A stretch of 36,437 nt of DNA, from contig JALEKC010000119.1 of NCBI GenBank assembly GCA_022769325.1, positions 1 through 36,437 on the forward strand, given 5' to 3'. This document shows, piece by piece, positions 33,377 through 36,437 of the stretch. Below the pieces are notes generated by a model. That model was not told the origin of the DNA. It was given only the letters and a program-made list of their open reading frames with translations, and made no database searches. This DNA is from Eubacterium sp. (GTDB lineage: Bacteria > Bacillota > Clostridia > Lachnospirales > Lachnospiraceae). Within the stretch, counting starts at the first letter, position 1; each line of letters begins with the position of its first letter. A program made the position numbers and the translations under genes.

Positions 33377-36300
33377 TTTTCTTTGCGCCAATTTCTTTCA
33401 AATAAGACATATCTGTCCTGACTCCCTTTTGAGTCACGCGCAGAACTACATAATATTGATCAATCACACCACCATTGGCAACGGTAATGGTAATGCGTGT
33501 ATTCCCCGCACGCTTTCCCCGAACAATTCCATCTTTAGATACTGTTGCCACTTTTTTGTTTGAACTCCGGAACGTAATTTTGGCATTTTTTATGTGGGTC
33601 ATTTTTACTTTCCATTTTTTCCCCTTCTCTAATTTTTTATAGAGAGCGATGGATGGTGCCTCTTTGTATTTTGTCTTAAATTTGCTAAGGCTATAATTTT
33701 TCTTTACGTTTTTTACAACTTTAATCTGTGCTACATATTGCACAATATGCTTTCCTTTGATAATCGTAACGACAATCTTCGCCTTACCGGTTTTCTTTTT
33801 GGAAGTTATCACGCCCTTTTTATTAACTGTGGCAACCGATGGATTCGAACTGGCAATATGAATTGCCGCCCCTTTCAAATTCACCATCTTCAGCTGAAAT
33901 TTCTTCTTTTTTCCCATGGTTTTTGACATACTGATTGTGGGAATATAATACTCCATTGTGGCAGAGTCAATCTCAATATTCGCAATTGGGCTGGAATTTT
34001 TATCTCCTGTCGCAGAAAAACGAATTCCTAATTTCCCGGTTCCCAGTCCCGTAATCTGATTGCCTTTACATGGAATCCACGTTTTTCCACCATCGACTGA
34101 ATATTCCATCGCCGCATTAACCCCGATGACCTTTCCATCAAATGAATTCTCATATTTGGGTGGAATAACCGTCAGTTTGCTGGCATCCGGCTTTTTTTGT
34201 TCCTGCTTTTTCACCACAACACCAGCCGCTTCCACAACAATATCTCCCACAATACTTTCGGCGGGAATTGTCAAAACTCCGGTGACACCATTATAACCAT
34301 AATCCACACCCGGCTCCAAAATTTTATTTCCTGATTTCACAACAAAGCTTGCCGGGAGAGAATAATTCGTGTCCGGCACCAGAGTGGCCTCATAATCACT
34401 ATTTTCCACCGCTTTATTGCTTCCTTTTGCCGTCAAATTGGTTAACCGGAAAGACACATAAAATTCTTTTGCCGGAACAACAACAGGAATTGCATCTGCC
34501 TGAATCGTCACATCACCGGTTATTTCCCCTTTGAAAATACAAATTTCCCCAGTGATTGCATCATAGGAATATCCTGCAGAAGACAATTCATTTCCGCCTA
34601 CTTTTATCACAATCGATTGGGGAAGATAGTAACCTTCCTGCGATGCTATTTTCCCCTGATACTTCTGTTCTACCGTTCCGGTTGCTTCTCCCTGAAAACT
34701 TAGATTCCCCAGTTCTGCATGAATCGGATAATGCTTGGCAACTCCCTTTGCCATGACTGTTACATTTCCCCGTATTACATTTTTAGAAATCACCAAACTT
34801 CCCGTCTGGGAATCATAGGTGTACCCATTGGTTTCCTCACCATCAATCATGACACGGACTGACTCTGGCAAATCATAATTGCTTTTTTCCCGAATTGTTG
34901 CAGAATAATCTTCCAGCATATTGCAGGAATCCGCCCCATCAAAAGTAAGGTTTTCCATTTGTGATGAAACGGAATAAAAAATCTTCTGTGCCTCTCCACG
35001 GATTGTGATATCACCACGTATAATACCGCCATCAATCCATATTGCTCCGGTTTCGCTGTTATATTCATAATTTTCCGGCAGAACAGACTGCCTGTCAACC
35101 AGAACACTCACCTGCGTCGGCAGCCGGTAACCAAAATCCGCCGCCAGAGTGGCTGAATAATCGCAATCTGCCATACAGATGTTATCTCCGTTCACCTCAC
35201 CATGGGAAACTTCGTCCTTGACAGCATACTTCTGGGCTTGTGCCGTGACGGTAATATAAACATCATCGATAATGTCCTCTCCCTCAATATGAATGGCTCC
35301 TGTTCCCGAATCAAAAGAGAAACCGGCTGGCGTATTTTGTGGGTTCCCCTCGGAATCGGTATCAACTCCCAGCGCAGCACTCACACCCGAAATAATGTAT
35401 CCCTTCTCCAAAGTAAGAACACTATCATAATCCTGACCATAGGATATCTGTGCATTCACTGCCCCACCAGAGACACAATCTATATTTGTGCTGTAATAGA
35501 CATGAAAATCCCCTGTCTTAGCCTGTATCACTATATCATTTCCCAACAACTGTTTTGACACAACCAGTTCGTTGGAAGAATAGGAAATCGTACCATTCAA
35601 AACCCTCTTTGTAATTCCATGGCTGATTTTATATTCATTGTCATCAATAAGAACTGTCACACTATCCGGCATCGGTAAGGTACCGGGAGTTGAAGCCAGA
35701 TTTACAACTAAATCCGAATCATCATAAGTGGACACACTTGTTATAGGGTTTTCACCAGCCGTCATACATGTTAGCTGATAGGTTACCTTCGCCGTATCCG
35801 CATGGAAGTAAATATTTCCTGTAACACATTCCTTTTTCACTTCAACGGTACCCGTGGATGAATCATAGGTATAATCGGTACCTTCTTCTAACGTTGTCAG
35901 CGTAACCGGATTTCCCCCAGCATCTCTCACGACTCCATTGGCATCTGTCGTTGTCCCCGTCGTCAAGGAATCTGTTTGAACCATAATCTTTTTAGGAAGT
36001 TCATATCCTTCATCCGCCATCAGCTTTGTGCTATACGCTTTTCCGGGTGTTACGGTATTGACCCCTATGGTGCCAGAGTAACAAAATAAATGATCTCCGG
36101 ACACTCCCTGCGAATTATCTGTGCCATTAAAATAGCTGTTATAAGATGAGGAAACAGCAAAGGTTGTCCGGGCAGAAACCCCCTCTGCATAACTCACACT
36201 CACCACATAATCCCCGGTGGGCCACGTCTCTGCACCCTGAATCATAATTCGTTTATCTGGCAGAATTTCAGTAGAGCCGTTCGGTTTCCTTATGGAATAA

Positions 36301-36437
36301 ACAGGATTACTTGTATTAATTGACATCGTATCATCAATCAGCAATTCCAGACTCTCGTCTCCAAGCCGGGAAATATTAATCTTATCCACCTGAAGTCCCT
36401 GATAAGTCACCATACATTTTGCCGTGGCGTGTTCGGT
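33354..36437 (-). CDS. Large repeat-containing surface-type protein with Ig-like (Big_2) C-terminus, 5'-partial
   Basis: The frame runs open to the window edge (the last in-window residues before MVTYQG read TEHATAKC), so the start lies outside; over 1,020 residues are visible. About seven units of 75-100 residues recur, each with DYxATL...YxLPxxVxV, a YxYDxxTGxIxI strand and GDITIxAxA; examples start near HAELGNLSFQG and SFRLTNLTAKG. A segment with MEYSVDGGKTWIPCKGNQ follows, then two Ig-like Big_2-type domains (SSNPSVATVNKKGVITSKKK, SSNKKVATVSKDGIVRGKRA). The end is basic (GAKKTTKSVSK) with no LPXTG or membrane anchor. Probably extracellular; role unknown. Confidence 0.82.
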   Translation of the reverse strand, partial: TEHATAKCMVTYQGLQVDKINISRLGDESLELLIDDTMSINTSNPVYSIRKPNGSTEILPDKRIMIQGAETWPTGDYVVSVSYAEGVSARTTFAVSSSYNSYFNGTDNSQGVSGDHLFCYSGTIGVNTVTPGKAYSTKLMADEGYELPKKIMVQTDSLTTGTTTDANGVVRDAGGNPVTLTTLEEGTDYTYDSSTGTVEVKKECVTGNIYFHADTAKVTYQLTCMTAGENPITSVSTYDDSDLVVNLASTPGTLPMPDSVTVLIDDNEYKISHGITKRVLNGTISYSSNELVVSKQLLGNDIVIQAKTGDFHVYYSTNIDCVSGGAVNAQISYGQDYDSVLTLEKGYIISGVSAALGVDTDSEGNPQNTPAGFSFDSGTGAIHIEGEDIIDDVYITVTAQAQKYAVKDEVSHGEVNGDNICMADCDYSATLAADFGYRLPTQVSVLVDRQSVLPENYEYNSETGAIWIDGGIIRGDITIRGEAQKIFYSVSSQMENLTFDGADSCNMLEDYSATIREKSNYDLPESVRVMIDGEETNGYTYDSQTGSLVISKNVIRGNVTVMAKGVAKHYPIHAELGNLSFQGEATGTVEQKYQGKIASQEGYYLPQSIVIKVGGNELSSAGYSYDAITGEICIFKGEITGDVTIQADAIPVVVPAKEFYVSFRLTNLTAKGSNKAVENSDYEATLVPDTNYSLPASFVVKSGNKILEPGVDYGYNGVTGVLTIPAESIVGDIVVEAAGVVVKKQEQKKPDASKLTVIPPKYENSFDGKVIGVNAAMEYSVDGGKTWIPCKGNQITGLGTGKLGIRFSATGDKNSSPIANIEIDSATMEYYIPTISMSKTMGKKKKFQLKMVNLKGAAIHIASSNPSVATVNKKGVITSKKKTGKAKIVVTIIKGKHIVQYVAQIKVVKNVKKNYSLSKFKTKYKEAPSIALYKKLEKGKKWKVKMTHIKNAKITFRSSNKKVATVSKDGIVRGKRAGNTRITITVANGGVIDQYYVVLRVTQKGVRTDMSYLKEIGAKKTTKSVSK

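Noticed and set aside
1-36437. CRISPR arrays, insertion sequences, prophage, tRNA or rRNA genes
   Set aside because: I scanned for spaced direct repeats, transposase or integrase motifs and cloverleaf or ribosomal signatures and saw none. A short weakly folded RNA could be missed by eye.

Overview
The window looks like chromosomal DNA from a low-GC Gram-positive anaerobe of the Clostridia, most likely Lachnospiraceae. That rests on strong AGGAGG-type ribosome binding sites, the dgt-dnaG-rpoD-trmK order next to a TGS/uridine-kinase fusion, an A-type RNase P RNA, and small families such as DUF6171-, DUF4321- and DUF5685-like proteins. I see no phage, transposase, CRISPR array, tRNA or rRNA. Most genes are on the minus strand, consistent with one replichore. 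The taxonomic call is an inference from gene content, not from a search.

Layout, left to right. 11-1987: an agr-type two-component pair (LytTR response regulator, then GHKL kinase) behind a clear promoter; both genes are frameshifted at short A-runs. 2075-3863: GH51 arabinofuranosidase with a DUF6171-like Cys protein and a terminator. 4048-7901: leuC-leuD, a pyridoxal-kinase-family gene and a dGTPase-like HD protein, ending at a terminator. 7974-10916: a tight cluster of a zinc-ribbon membrane protein, a DUF5685-like protein with aspartate-rich motifs, a J-domain protein with a Gly- and Cys-rich tail, a membrane protein and a YqeY protein. 11017-14472: cls-ruvA-ruvB plus a small membrane protein. 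14625-16242: a YprB-type exonuclease gene convergent with purE, sharing DNA with purE's terminator. 16275-25059: dgt-dnaG-rpoD-trmK-nucleoside kinase-rnpB-M29 aminopeptidase. 25237-29487: a DUF4321-like protein, pgeF-queH-apbE, a zinc-dependent phospholipase C-like protein and an HD hydrolase. 29633-33376: a BlaI/BlaR1-type pair divergent from a two-gene OatA-like O-acyltransferase/SGNH unit. 33354-36437: a long repeat-rich surface-type protein, cut by the window edge.

The most interesting region is 29633-33376. The 160-bp gap between blaI-like and the acyltransferase holds two near-consensus divergent promoters, each covered by two copies of a 13-bp dyad (four sites in mirror arrangement). 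The M56 sensor has no penicillin-binding sensor domain; it ends in an extracytoplasmic, NTF2-like-looking domain. This suggests an envelope-stress circuit that switches a peptidoglycan- or glycan-modifying acyltransferase. The effector itself looks like an OatA-type gene that has lost part of its membrane domain and split in two. The second candidate is the J-domain/DUF5685-like/zinc-ribbon cluster at 8425-10916.

All calls come from reading sequence and motifs by eye; no database search, structure prediction or alignment was run.
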